Position numbers and translations under genes: made by a program. A stretch of 64,000 nt of DNA, from NCBI GenBank assembly GCA_033762375.1, contig JANRLQ010000026.1:248001-312000 (forward strand). The letters run 5' to 3'. The DNA comes from RDXT01 sp033762375 (GTDB lineage: Bacteria > Bacteroidota > Bacteroidia > J057). How positions within the stretch are numbered: the first letter of the stretch is position 1; each line of letters begins with the position of its first letter. Positions 26,559 to 34,434 of this stretch are shown piece by piece. A model generated the notes under the pieces. The model made no database searches and was not told the DNA's origin. It saw only the letters and a list, made by a program, of their open reading frames with translations.

Positions 26559-27374
26559 TTATTCAGGCTGGTGTGTGGATGGCGGCCGCACCACAGTAAA
26601 GGTGTCACGGGTAGCTACTCGCCAGAATCCCCCTGTTGGATACTCAATAAGGCCGCTTACCTCAAACCCGACCTTTCGCGATGTCTCTCCCGCGCGCAGT
26701 AAACCAAAGGTCGGGATAATCACTGAAGCATGCTCCTGCGTATATGAAAAATCGTCTGACCATATATGAAAGTCAGTAGCTTTCTCAGGAGACAACTCAT
26801 ATATAATGTCAGCTTCATAATACCCGCCTTCAGATATCGTGTCCCGATCTGCTCTCAAAACAAGTTGTATCTTTTTACCCCAATAACAAAGACCACCTAA
26901 CCGGCTATTAAACATACTCAATAAGTCCTGCTCCCACTCCAGGAGTTGGAGTTTATGCTGCACGGGCAGGTATGCTGGACGTGCGGCTAAGACCGTATCG
27001 GACACGACCCAATCATGATTCTTAATTTGTGACCTGTACATAGCCTCAAGTTCTGCCTTCCAGCGGTCATAGGTTTCAATCGGTAAGGTATCAGCCCCAG
27101 CCAGCAGCTCGTCGGTATGCTTTTGGATATATTGAATGGTATCTCTAAGGCCTAAGTTGATTAATTTATTCATATTTAGCTCCTCATTCCTTATTTCGTC
27201 CAGCATCGTGACGATGAAGGACAATACATCCTTCTGCCGGTACACCACCTCCCGCTCCAGATCGGCTGCCAGCGCCAGGCTTGTCTGGTGTGCCTGCCAC
27301 CCCAGCGTGGCGGTTACGGTCAAAGCGGTAGCCAGTCCTCCGATGATGATCCATTGTACAGTTGATCGGGTCAT
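26559..27374 (-). CDS. single-pass membrane protein, possibly GldM-like
   Basis: This 271-residue protein has one N-terminal transmembrane helix (WIIIGGLATALTVTATLGW), a periplasmic helical region (about 35-130) and a beta domain (about 165-260, with RADRDTISEGGYYEADIIYE). One N-terminal helix, a helical hairpin and then beta domains recall the gliding/T9SS protein GldM, but the protein is half its length and the similarity is only in layout, so I do not assign that name. It is monocistronic and convergent to the tRNA genes. An alternative is an uncharacterised envelope protein. Confidence 0.65.
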   Translation of the reverse strand: MTRSTVQWIIIGGLATALTVTATLGWQAHQTSLALAADLEREVVYRQKDVLSFIVTMLDEIRNEELNMNKLINLGLRDTIQYIQKHTDELLAGADTLPIETYDRWKAELEAMYRSQIKNHDWVVSDTVLAARPAYLPVQHKLQLLEWEQDLLSMFNSRLGGLCYWGKKIQLVLRADRDTISEGGYYEADIIYELSPEKATDFHIWSDDFSYTQEHASVIIPTFGLLRAGETSRKVGFEVSGLIEYPTGGFWRVATRDTFTVVRPPSTHQPE

Positions 27375-27967
27375 AGGTATGAGGTTTTAGGCTCATAACC
27401 TCTTTTTGTTCAATAGATACAGGCCTTACTGCATTTTTTCTTCAAAAAACACCGCCACTTACTCTACTGCAACGTCCAGTGAATCTTATGGGAATAAAAT
27501 CGGACAGGATGTACAGGATTTACAGGATGCTGATTATCAGGCCCCTGGTGCTGCGTTCAGACATTACATTGTTAGGGCTTTGCAGCGGCATTAGCACCGT
27601 TGTAGCTAATACTTAAAAACCCATATCCAGTAGCCGTTGCGTGAAACCCTTCCAACTCACCAGAGATCCTTGCTCTAATTCCCAGTCCTGATCGCCGCCA
27701 TACACCACAAATGCCTGATGGATGGGTATTTCAGAAATACCGCTGAACCAGGAGTGGATTTGCCTAATTATCCAGACCGATCTGTTAGTTGGCTTATAGA
27801 TTTGTCTGACATTTTAGACGGATCAGTACATGTAGAACCGTTGCCGGTTAGTGTTTATGAAGCAATACTCTCGGGTCGTTTCGGCTACGCTCAACGACCG
27901 TCAAAAGCCCTTTTTCGAAAGGGCTAAACCGATTCTCTACTAAAGTTGTGTTCATAAACTCTAGTGT
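27375..27967. repeat. gene-poor patch with nested direct repeats and stem-loops
   Basis: This 593-base gap holds repeated and broken DNA. A 26-base copy at 27435-27460 matches 27995-28020, inside the 3' end of the flavoprotein gene. A 20-base copy at 27849-27868 matches 27962-27981. Three tandem 9-base units (ACAGGATNN) lie at 27504-27530. A GGTCGTT...AACGACC palindrome around TTCGGCTACGCTC lies at about 27874-27900, a hairpin AGCCCTTT-TTCG-AAAGGGCT at 27907-27926, and an inverted repeat TTCATAAAC/GTTTATGAA spans 27951-27974. A hairpin GAGGTT/AACCTC followed by five T lies at 27381-27407. The ATPase remnant lies within this patch. Confidence 0.75.
27613..27780 (-). pseudogene. remnant of an AAA/DUF4143-type ATPase C-terminus
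   Basis: About 55 codons on the minus strand end in a stop at 27613-27615. They read HSWFSGISEIPIHQAFVVYG, then GDQDWELEQG and SLVSWKGFTQRLLDMGF. The motif VVYGGD followed by a short loop and SW resembles the C-terminal end of Bacteroidota AAA-ATPases of the DUF4143 group. The upstream part, with the P-loop, is missing and the frame is closed by a stop near 27800. I read it as a decayed fragment left by recombination; the family assignment is moderate. Confidence 0.5.
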
Positions 27968-28672
27968 TTATGAAGCAATACAATCCTCAGCGAGTTTTTC
28001 TTCAAAAAACACCGCCACTTCCTCCAGTGACTTACGGCGCAGGTCGGGCACCACCGCGTCCGCTGGCGGGTATCCGACAGGAATCAGGAGGAAAGGACGC
28101 TCGTTGTCGGGACGGCCGAGTACCTCGCTGAGAAAATTCATGGGGCTGGGGGTGTGGGTCAGCGCGACCAGGCCTGCATGGTGAATGGCCGCCAGGAGCA
28201 TGCCACAGGCCAGGCCGACAGACTCCTGCACGTAATAATGGCTGCGCTTCTGGCCGTTTTCGTACCCATAAGCTTGCCGGAATACCACGATCAACCAGGG
28301 AGCCGACTCTAAAAAAGGTTTATGCCAGTCTGTCCCAAAGGGTTTCAGGTCGTCAAGCCACTCCTCGCTCATGCGCCCGTGATAACTCCGGTACTCCTCC
28401 GCCTCCGCCTCGGTACGGATCCGGTGCTTGAGGGCTGGGTCAGAGACGGCACAGAAGGTCCAGGGCTGCTTATGAGCACCAGAGGGCGCTGTGCTGGCAG
28501 CCCGGATGAGGTTTTCGATGACCGGACGGGGGACCGGGCGGTCGGATATCTGGCGGAGTGAGCGGCGGGTATCCAGCCAGGTATAAAACGAATGGCTGCG
28601 ATCAACCATCTCAGCCGGTGTATATAGCTCGCGGTGGTACGGGATCCAGGTCTCAGGGGAGGCAGCAGCCAT
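27968..28672 (-). CDS. iodotyrosine-deiodinase-like nitroreductase-fold flavoprotein
   Basis: This FMN-dependent nitroreductase-fold protein closely follows mammalian iodotyrosine deiodinase (IYD) in order and spacing. It has TRRSLRQISDRPVPRPVIEN, STAPSGAHKQPWTF, and a lid segment in which E93, Y97 and K118 occupy the places of human E157, Y161 and K182, which bind the substrate amino-acid zwitterion. Also present are GLVALTHTPSPMNF (FMN N5 side), LGRPDNERPFLLIPVGYP and VPDLRRKSLEEV. These are the determinants of halotyrosine reductive dehalogenation, so that activity is likely. I start at 28672 (MAAASPE, 234 aa) instead of 28747 because the extra residues have no family match. The last codons and stop fall in a repeated sequence (27962-28020). 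Confidence 0.85.
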   Translation of the reverse strand: MAAASPETWIPYHRELYTPAEMVDRSHSFYTWLDTRRSLRQISDRPVPRPVIENLIRAASTAPSGAHKQPWTFCAVSDPALKHRIRTEAEAEEYRSYHGRMSEEWLDDLKPFGTDWHKPFLESAPWLIVVFRQAYGYENGQKRSHYYVQESVGLACGMLLAAIHHAGLVALTHTPSPMNFLSEVLGRPDNERPFLLIPVGYPPADAVVPDLRRKSLEEVAVFFEEKLAEDCIAS

Positions 28673-28817
28673 ATTGTATAACTTGTATGGATAAATAGAG
28701 GGTGAATATAAGACAATCGGGGCGACAATCTGTCTGGTGGCAGACAAGGCAGTCCCTGTACAAGGACTTTGTGTAAAATAACCCGGTGATCATGCACATG
28801 ATCCGCCCAAACTCCCG

Positions 28818-28825
28818 TACTTTAG
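28818..28825 (+). promoter_or_regulatory. -7-like element of the TIM-barrel/cyclase operon
   Basis: TACTTTAG matches TAnnTTTG at seven of eight positions. It lies 20 bases before the ATG at 28846 and overlaps the longer reading of the ORF, which favours the 28846 start. Confidence 0.4.
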
Positions 28826-28845
28826 GGCCGCTACTGAATGTACCT

Positions 28846-29475
28846 ATGCGTCCGCTGCTAAAAATTGGTCCGCTCACCAACCTTCAGGATGCCCGTTCCA
28901 GCGCTGCTGTCGGGTTTGACCTGATCAGCTTCAGCCTGGAGCTGGAGCAGTACCGAAACATGTCCCCTGCCCTGATCTGGAGTATCACCCAGTGGCTCTC
29001 GGGTCCTGGTGTGATCCTGGAGGCCCTACACGCTGCCCAGGCCGAACTCCATGAAACCCTGACACAAGTCCCGGCCGTGGCCGTCAGTTTTCCGGCAGGG
29101 GCGGATACGGCCCTGCCAACCGAATACCTGCATCTGCCGGTATGGCTGCGCACAGGCCTGAATCCTGATATAACCGCCTTACAGGCTGCCCTGGCGGCTG
29201 CCGGACCCGACGCCCGGGCAGAGATAAGCCTTGATACGGCGGCTCAGGCAGATCTGTATGCAGATGTCCGGCAACAGATCATTATTCACTTCAGCACCCT
29301 CGAAGCCGGAGCAGACTTTATCCGGCAGTCAGCCTGGATACCTGCAGGCCTGGCACTGGGTCCTGAGGCAGAAGAGGAGCCTGGTCAACTCGACTACGCC
29401 CGCATAGATGAATGGCTTGAGGTATTCAACCACAGATTCGGAACTGATGGGTATGTCAGCCCGCATCATGGATAG
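28846..29475 (+). CDS. beta/alpha-barrel protein, TrpF-like
   Basis: This 209-residue protein has a phosphoribosylanthranilate-isomerase-like opening (PLLKIGPLTNLQDARSSAAV then GFDLISFSLE) and a TIM-barrel-like alternation of strands and helices. The usual TrpF catalytic Cys/Asp pair and phosphate loop are not evident, and the C-terminal half is divergent (ADVRQQIIIHFSTLEAGADF), so it is probably not an active TrpF. Proteins of this kind in Bacteroidota are uncharacterised. Start 28846 is favoured over 28786. The stop overlaps the start of the cyclase gene by eight bases (ATGGATAG), so the pair is coupled. Confidence 0.7.
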   Translation: MRPLLKIGPLTNLQDARSSAAVGFDLISFSLELEQYRNMSPALIWSITQWLSGPGVILEALHAAQAELHETLTQVPAVAVSFPAGADTALPTEYLHLPVWLRTGLNPDITALQAALAAAGPDARAEISLDTAAQADLYADVRQQIIIHFSTLEAGADFIRQSAWIPAGLALGPEAEEEPGQLDYARIDEWLEVFNHRFGTDGYVSPHHG

Positions 29476-30508
29476 CCGCACCTGGCACAATACGCTGGAA
29501 AGGGCTATGTACGGTGCCCTCACGGGTTCCCTCTATGCGCTTTCTAACCTTGGGGGGCTATGGGAACTGATCCTGGTGTGTGCCGTAAGCGGATTTCTGG
29601 TCGGCTTCAGCACAGGTGTGCTGGATTGGTTATTGTTTCTGACGCCCCTGCGCCGGCAGCCTTTTCTTGTCGTACTGGCGGTACGCACCCTGGCTTATCT
29701 CGGGGTCATCAGCCTGTGTATGCTGCTGGTACTGGGGCTCTACACCCAGATTGAACTTCGCAGAGGGGCTGACGTCATGCCACTCTACCAGTGGGTCACC
29801 CAGGGCAATTTTTTGTATGTCGTCATCTACAGCCTGATCCTGCTCACCGTCTTGCAGTTTATTATCCTGATTTCACGGCTCGTAGGCCCCCATATTCTCC
29901 TCAACTACCTCCTCGGACGGTATCACCAGCCCAAAGAAGAAGAGCGGATATTTATGTTTATGGACCTCCGGGCCTCCACGACCATCGCGGAGCGGCTCGG
30001 TCCGATGAAATGGCACCAGTTCCTCAATGACTTTTTTTATGACATTGCCCAGCCAGTCCGCCGCTCACGGGGAGAGATTTATCAGTATGTCGGGGATGAG
30101 GTGGTGATTTCCTGGCCCAAAACCACCGGCCTCCAAAAACTCAACTGTATCCATTGTTTTTTTGGGATCTGGGACAAGATGGAAAAACGTCACCAGTACT
30201 ATCTGGACCGATACGGATATGAGCCCATCTTCAAGGCGGGCTATCATGTGGGCAGGGTCATCGCCGGCGAAATCGGAGATTTCAAACGGGATATTGTATT
30301 TCATGGAGATACCGTCAATACGGCCTCCCGCATCCAGGCAGAGTGTAATCACTTCAACCGCCGCCTGCTCCTCTCGGATACCCTGCTGCGCCAGCTGGAC
30401 CTGGGCAAGGAATATACCGCAGAATACATCACCACCACCCAACTGCCCGGCAAAGAAGAAGTATTACAACTCTATAGCCTGGACCCGGTAATCATCAAAA
30501 AGGGCTGA
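29468..30508 (+). CDS. membrane-anchored class III adenylate/guanylate cyclase
   Basis: This 346-residue protein has about four transmembrane helices in its first 140 residues and a C-terminal class III cyclase domain. Metal-binding Asp166 lies in FMDLRASTTIAERLG and Asp210 in YQYVGDEVV. The transition-state motif is present as FHGDTVNTASRIQAECN (Asn and Arg). The residues before GDE are Gln/Tyr rather than the Lys seen in canonical adenylate cyclases, so nucleotide preference is uncertain. Product would be a cyclic nucleotide released to the cytoplasm. It is translationally coupled to the TIM-barrel gene. Several in-frame ATGs (29408-29468) exist; I choose the one overlapping the upstream stop. 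Confidence 0.88.
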   Translation: MDSRTWHNTLERAMYGALTGSLYALSNLGGLWELILVCAVSGFLVGFSTGVLDWLLFLTPLRRQPFLVVLAVRTLAYLGVISLCMLLVLGLYTQIELRRGADVMPLYQWVTQGNFLYVVIYSLILLTVLQFIILISRLVGPHILLNYLLGRYHQPKEEERIFMFMDLRASTTIAERLGPMKWHQFLNDFFYDIAQPVRRSRGEIYQYVGDEVVISWPKTTGLQKLNCIHCFFGIWDKMEKRHQYYLDRYGYEPIFKAGYHVGRVIAGEIGDFKRDIVFHGDTVNTASRIQAECNHFNRRLLLSDTLLRQLDLGKEYTAEYITTTQLPGKEEVLQLYSLDPVIIKKG

Positions 30509-30534
30509 CAGCCATGTGCCGCCAGCCCTTTTTT
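30497..30534 (+). terminator. intrinsic terminator after the cyclase gene
   Basis: Eleven-base arms (30497-30507 and 30523-30533) enclose a 15-base loop, with AGCCC followed by six T. The left arm includes the stop codon of the cyclase gene. Confidence 0.7.
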
Positions 30535-30558
30535 GATCATCTCTGATGAGGTTCCTGC

Positions 30559-32106
30559 TCAAATATCAAATTTGATCCCCTGTGCGAGGGGCAACTCATC
30601 AGACCAGTTGAGGGTATTGGTCTGGCGGCGCATATAGGCTTTCCAGGCATCAGATCCTGACTCACGCCCACCGCCTGTTTCTTTTTCACCACCAAAGGCG
30701 CCTCCTATCTCAGCACCGGAGGTACCGATATTCACATTGGCGATGCCGCAGTCAGAACCCAGGTGGCTGAGGAAATACTCTGCCTCCTTCATATTTTCGG
30801 TAAAAATGGCTGAAGACAACCCTTGCGGGACGCCATTATGCAGGTCCATCGCCTCGCTGAGGGTGGCATACTTCATCACATAGAGGATCGGTGCAAAAGT
30901 CTCCTGCTGTACGGTTTCGTAGTGATTGTGTGCCTCGACCAAGGCAGGTGTTACATAGGTGCCAGTTTCAAAGCCCGGTCCTTCCAGGACCTGACCACCT
31001 GCCAGGACCTTGCCGCCCTCAGCCTGGACACGTGTGAGTGCCTGCTGCATATTGTCCACGGCCTGACGATCAATCAGCGGCCCGATCAGCGTACCCTGCG
31101 CCAGCGGATGTCCGATCCGGTCAGGCAGGGTCTGATATACCTTCACGAGGCGGGCTACGAAGTCTTCATAGATGGCCTCATCTATAATCAGGCGGCGGGT
31201 CGAGGTGCAGCGCTGGCCGCAGGTCCCGACAGATCCAAAAATAATGGCCGGAATTGCCAGTCGCAGGTCTGCGTGCCGGGAGACGATGATGGCATTGTTG
31301 CCGCCCAGTTCCAGCAGGGACCGGCCCATACGACGGGCGACCGTCTCTCCCACTGCACGACCCATGCGGGTAGAGCCGGTGGCAGACACGAGCGGGATAC
31401 GGTGATCACCTGCCAGCTGCTGCCCGATCTCCCGGTCGCCGATCACAAGCGAAAACACGCCTTCGGGCAGTTGATGGGCCCGGAGGACACCCGAGATAAT
31501 GTTCATGCAGGCCAGGGCCGTGAGCGGTGTTTTTTCGCTGGGCTTCCAGACGACTGTGTTGCCGCACACCGCTGCCAGCATGGCATTCCAGGACCAGACG
31601 GCCACCGGAAAGTTAAAGGCCGAGATAACCCCTACTACCCCCAACGGATGCCACTGCTCATACATCCGGTGGTGACGGCGCTCCGAGTGCATGGTCAGTC
31701 CATACAACTGGCGCGAAAGACCAACGGCAAAGTCGCATATGTCTATCATTTCCTGCACCTCCCCGAGGCCCTCCTGGTATATTTTTCCCATTTCCAGGGA
31801 CACCAGTTTGCCCAGGGCATCCTTGTGATGGCGCAGCACATCGCCGATCTGGCGTACGATCTCACCCCGCCGCGGGGCAGGTATGTCTCGCCATGTCGCA
31901 TATGCAGCTTGTGATGCAGATACAGCCTGTTCATACCCGGTGGCATCGGCATACTGTACATGGCCGAGCACGTGTCCATCAGCCGCAGCACGGATTGCAT
32001 GCCAGGCACCCGTCCCTGAGTAGGTGAGGGACCCTGTATGGATGGCGGGATTCTGATCGTGGATGCCCAGTGATTGCAGGATGGACTGAAGTTCGATCTG
32101 GTTCAT
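30559..32106 (-). CDS. aldehyde dehydrogenase, ALDH7 (aminoadipate-semialdehyde/P6C dehydrogenase) type
   Basis: This 515-residue NAD-dependent aldehyde dehydrogenase follows the ALDH7/AmaB pattern. It has YEQWHPLGVVGVISAFNFPV, AVCGNTVVWKPSEKTPLT, the general base Glu in LLELGGNNAIIV, and the catalytic Cys300 in TCGQRCTSTRR. Bacterial ALDH7 members convert L-2-aminoadipate 6-semialdehyde (piperideine-6-carboxylate) to aminoadipate in lysine degradation; the lysine aminotransferase or dehydrogenase is not nearby. GTSGAEIGGAFGGEKETGGG near the C-terminus is also characteristic. It is monocistronic, behind a terminator of the DUF4920 gene. Confidence 0.92.
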   Translation of the reverse strand: MNQIELQSILQSLGIHDQNPAIHTGSLTYSGTGAWHAIRAAADGHVLGHVQYADATGYEQAVSASQAAYATWRDIPAPRRGEIVRQIGDVLRHHKDALGKLVSLEMGKIYQEGLGEVQEMIDICDFAVGLSRQLYGLTMHSERRHHRMYEQWHPLGVVGVISAFNFPVAVWSWNAMLAAVCGNTVVWKPSEKTPLTALACMNIISGVLRAHQLPEGVFSLVIGDREIGQQLAGDHRIPLVSATGSTRMGRAVGETVARRMGRSLLELGGNNAIIVSRHADLRLAIPAIIFGSVGTCGQRCTSTRRLIIDEAIYEDFVARLVKVYQTLPDRIGHPLAQGTLIGPLIDRQAVDNMQQALTRVQAEGGKVLAGGQVLEGPGFETGTYVTPALVEAHNHYETVQQETFAPILYVMKYATLSEAMDLHNGVPQGLSSAIFTENMKEAEYFLSHLGSDCGIANVNIGTSGAEIGGAFGGEKETGGGRESGSDAWKAYMRRQTNTLNWSDELPLAQGIKFDI

Positions 32107-32143
32107 GATCTGGGGGGGGTTAAAAGGAGGGCTATAAAGCTAT

Positions 32144-32173
32144 AAAAGCAGGCGAACCGCCTGATTCGCCTGC
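32144..32173 (-). terminator. intrinsic terminator after the DUF4920 gene
   Basis: Nine-base arms GCAGGCGAA/TTCGCCTGC (32148-32156, 32165-32173) enclose an eight-base loop. Read on the minus strand they are followed by TTTTATAG. It separates the DUF4920 gene from the ALDH gene. Confidence 0.65.
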
Positions 32174-32199
32174 ATGTTGTGAGGGAGACGGACAGCAGC

Positions 32200-32760
32200 T
32201 TATTTTTCGGTACTGGTCCGGATGATGACCCCCGTAGCCTCAAACGCCACGGCTATCTTGGGTTCTGTATATTTTTTTGCAGCTTCTTCAGCCGTCATAC
32301 CGGCATCCTCAGCATAGTGACGGAGCTCTTCCACAGAGGTCGTATCATAAAATGCACGTCCCTCGATAATGGCTGTTTTGCCTGCTGAGTTTTTAGGCAC
32401 AAAAAAAGCGTAGTCTTTAAACTTGACGCGCATATCCTCGTCTCCGACTTTCATCGTCATCCAGCAGCCTTTGGCCTGGCAACAAGCCTCTACATTGCCT
32501 TCAAGCTTTACGGCAGGCAGTACACCCTGGTGGGTGCTGAGAAGCCCGGTGAGCTGACCGAGCTGGAGGGCACCCTGCTCTGTAATACGGGCACCGTGAT
32601 AACTGCGGCTGCCGTCTGGAGAAAGGCTGTCCGGAGGTACTGTCTGCCCTGCGCCTTCCTCAGGGCTGGCAGGCGTAGCAGCGACAGCCGTTCCGGTTAC
32701 GGGTTGACAAGCCCAACACAGGGCTGCTATGATCATCAGGCTAATCACAATCTGTTTCAT
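32200..32760 (-). CDS. DUF4920 domain lipoprotein
   Basis: This 186-residue lipoprotein starts at ATG 32760 (MKQIVISLMIIAALCWAC, lipobox Cys18); the longer frame upstream is not needed. A low-complexity Pro/Ser linker follows. The DUF4920 domain has a metal-like CCQAKGCWMTM motif and VKFKDYAFFVPKNSAGKTAI, which characterises this family of Bacteroidota periplasmic lipoproteins. Two adjacent Cys and a third close by suggest a copper- or other metal-binding site, but function is not established. It is transcribed as a single gene, ending at the hairpin 32144-32173. Confidence 0.9.
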   Translation of the reverse strand: MKQIVISLMIIAALCWACQPVTGTAVAATPASPEEGAGQTVPPDSLSPDGSRSYHGARITEQGALQLGQLTGLLSTHQGVLPAVKLEGNVEACCQAKGCWMTMKVGDEDMRVKFKDYAFFVPKNSAGKTAIIEGRAFYDTTSVEELRHYAEDAGMTAEEAAKKYTEPKIAVAFEATGVIIRTSTEK

Positions 32761-32904
32761 AGGTATCTTATATTTGGCGGGTAAAGGTAACAAAAACCGA
32801 GCGAATGTCCTGCAAGGCACCAACAAAACCCTGCTTGTCCGGTCAGGCAGGGAATATCCTCACAGCAGGTTGCTGTTATGCACAATCTGTAAACTGCCTG
32901 ACGA

Positions 32905-32933
32905 TTTAGCGCTCAGATATTACCCTATATTTG
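32905..32933 (+). promoter_or_regulatory. promoter of the TIGR04282 transferase gene
   Basis: TATATTTG (32926-32933) is an exact TAnnTTTG match. A TTTA (32905-32908) lies 17 bases upstream as a weak -33 element. The predicted start of transcription falls after the longer ORF start at 32931, so translation should begin at 32964. Confidence 0.6.
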
Positions 32934-32963
32934 AACCACCTTATCTTTTTGTCTGTCACTTGT

Positions 32964-33578
32964 ATGCCTGCTGATACCCTCCTGCTCGTATTTGTCAAAC
33001 ATCCCGTACCCGGGCAGGTAAAAACCCGGCTTGCGGCTACCCTGGGGCATGAAAAAGCCCTGATGATCTACCAGGACCTGCTGGCTTTCACCTGCGACAT
33101 CGTACTACGAGCAGGCTATGAGACACATATTTATTACGGAAATGAGATACCGGCCGGCGATCTGTGGGCCAGGGCTGACCTGCCCCGGTTCCTGCAATCT
33201 GGTGCTGACCTGGGCGCACGCATGCAGCAGGCATTTAGCGCTGGATTTGAAGCGGGATATCGGCGGATCATCGTCATCGGGAGTGACTGTCCGTACCTGA
33301 GTCCTGAGGGTTTGCGGGCGGGATTTGAGGCACTGGATCAGGCAGCGGCCGTCATAGGCCCTGCGCTGGACGGCGGGTATTACCTGCTGGGCATGAAAAC
33401 ATGGATCCCGGAGGTGTTTCAGGCAAAAAAATGGAGCACCGATACGGTCCTGCAGGACACGCTGGCAGACCTGGACCGGCTGGGACATACGTACGCCCTG
33501 CTGCCGGAGTTAGGAGATATAGACGAGGCCGGTGATCTGGCGGGTACCTTTCTGGCGCACTACCTGGATCAGGCCTGA
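32964..33578 (+). CDS. TIGR04282-family glycosyltransferase
   Basis: This 204-residue nucleotidyl/glycosyl-transferase (GT-A like) has the family start VFVKHPVPGQVKTRLA and the metal/donor site IIVIGSDCPYLSPEGL. It also has AVIGPALDGGYYLLGMKT. The family is linked by annotation to arsenosugar biosynthesis in some bacteria, but this copy has no arsenic genes around it, so that link is not supported here. Start at 32964 (MPADTLLLVFVKHPV) is chosen from the promoter position. Its stop codon overlaps the stop of the convergent MmcQ/YjbR gene by ten bases. Confidence 0.88.
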   Translation: MPADTLLLVFVKHPVPGQVKTRLAATLGHEKALMIYQDLLAFTCDIVLRAGYETHIYYGNEIPAGDLWARADLPRFLQSGADLGARMQQAFSAGFEAGYRRIIVIGSDCPYLSPEGLRAGFEALDQAAAVIGPALDGGYYLLGMKTWIPEVFQAKKWSTDTVLQDTLADLDRLGHTYALLPELGDIDEAGDLAGTFLAHYLDQA

Positions 33579-33946
33579 TGATCCAGGGGGATATCCTGGT
33601 CCAGCGTTGCCTGGACCTTGCGGGGCAGGCTCTCGCGGACGCGTGTGTATGAGTGATCTATCAGGCTGTATATCAGGTCCGAGGTGAGACTATGCATCAG
33701 GGAGACCGTGTTCCAGTGTTGTTTGTTCATGTGGTATCCGGGCAAAATGGCCAGCGGATACTGCTCACGCAGGCTGATGGCGTAGGCAGGTTCACACTTC
33801 AGGTTGACTGTTGCACGCTGGTCAAGTGAAAGCAGGGCAAATATCTTGCCCCCGATCCGGAACACAAGGGTATCGTCCCCAAAAGGCATGTCTTCTGTGA
33901 CACCTGGTCGGGACAGACAATACGTGCGCAGGGTCTCAATATCCAT
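33569..33946 (-). CDS. MmcQ/YjbR family DNA-binding-like protein
   Basis: This 125-residue protein is of the MmcQ/YjbR (CyaY-like fold) family. It contains MDIETLRTYCLSRPGVTEDM, PFGDDTLVFRIGGKIFALLS, VNLKCEPAYAISLREQY, PGYHMNKQHWNTV and LIDHSYTRVRESLPRK, all typical. The family has a DNA-binding-like fold, but its function is uncertain. The upstream gene encodes an unknown 160-aa helical protein with a five-base gap, so they form an operon. Convergent overlap with the transferase stop is ten bases. Confidence 0.9.
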   Translation of the reverse strand: MDIETLRTYCLSRPGVTEDMPFGDDTLVFRIGGKIFALLSLDQRATVNLKCEPAYAISLREQYPLAILPGYHMNKQHWNTVSLMHSLTSDLIYSLIDHSYTRVRESLPRKVQATLDQDIPLDHQA

Positions 33947-33951
33947 AGGGC

Positions 33952-34434
33952 TCAGGCAACAGACTGATCTACGGCGTCCACCATAATCTTGAGAAACATG
34001 AACATAATGCCTTTGTTGAGCACGCGGACATCATTGTAGGGGTCTTGAATCTCCTGGATGAGATACGTCAGGATATGTGGCTGGGAATGGGTACGGGCGA
34101 GGTCTTCCACGGCCTGGATAATAGCAGCCTCGGGCTCATCGGCCATTGTCTCCAGCAGGGGGCGATTGGCGGACTCAAGCTGCTCTATGGCTTCGGCTGC
34201 GATCTCCGGCACCTTATGGCCGGCAGACATTGCCCGCCAGACCACAAAGCCAAGGTAGAGGATAAGGTCGGCTTCGTCTTCATTAAAATCTTCCTCCCCG
34301 ATATAACTCAGGTAGGCAAAGATATATGGCTGGGCATCGGCAAAATCTTCCAGGGCGGCTTCTACGACCTCATCCGCGGTGTCGTCAGTCCACTCCTGGG
34401 CTTGCAGGATGACATTTTCTGCGATGGTTTGCAT
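33952..34434 (-). CDS. acidic helical protein of unknown function
   Basis: This 160-residue, strongly acidic, all-helical soluble protein contains TADEVVEAALEDFADAQPYI, FAYLSYIGEEDFNEDEADLI and LYLGFVVWRAMSAGHKVPE. I recognise no domain. The protein lacks a signal peptide. It is in an operon with the MmcQ/YjbR gene (five-base gap), so the two might act together. Confidence 0.6.
   Translation of the reverse strand: MQTIAENVILQAQEWTDDTADEVVEAALEDFADAQPYIFAYLSYIGEEDFNEDEADLILYLGFVVWRAMSAGHKVPEIAAEAIEQLESANRPLLETMADEPEAAIIQAVEDLARTHSQPHILTYLIQEIQDPYNDVRVLNKGIMFMFLKIMVDAVDQSVA

Noticed and set aside
26559..27374. Calling this gene gldM
   Set aside because: Only the topology is similar; it is half the length of GldM and no gldK, gldL or gldN gene is adjacent.
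27504..27530. Three tandem ACAGGATNN units as a possible CRISPR or phase-variable tract
   Set aside because: Units are 9 bases with no spacers, lie outside any gene, and look like a common Bacteroidota intergenic repeat.
27718..27927. A 69-codon plus-strand frame in the repeat patch
   Set aside because: It crosses a direct repeat, a palindrome and the antisense of the ATPase remnant; there is no family or promoter to support it.
28846..29475. Naming the barrel protein trpF
   Set aside because: The opening resembles TrpF but the catalytic Cys/Asp pair and phosphate loop could not be found, and no trp genes are nearby.
30823..31914. A 363-codon plus-strand open frame opposite the ALDH gene
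   Set aside because: The minus-strand frame encodes a full ALDH7-type protein with catalytic residues; the plus frame has low-complexity composition typical of antisense reading.
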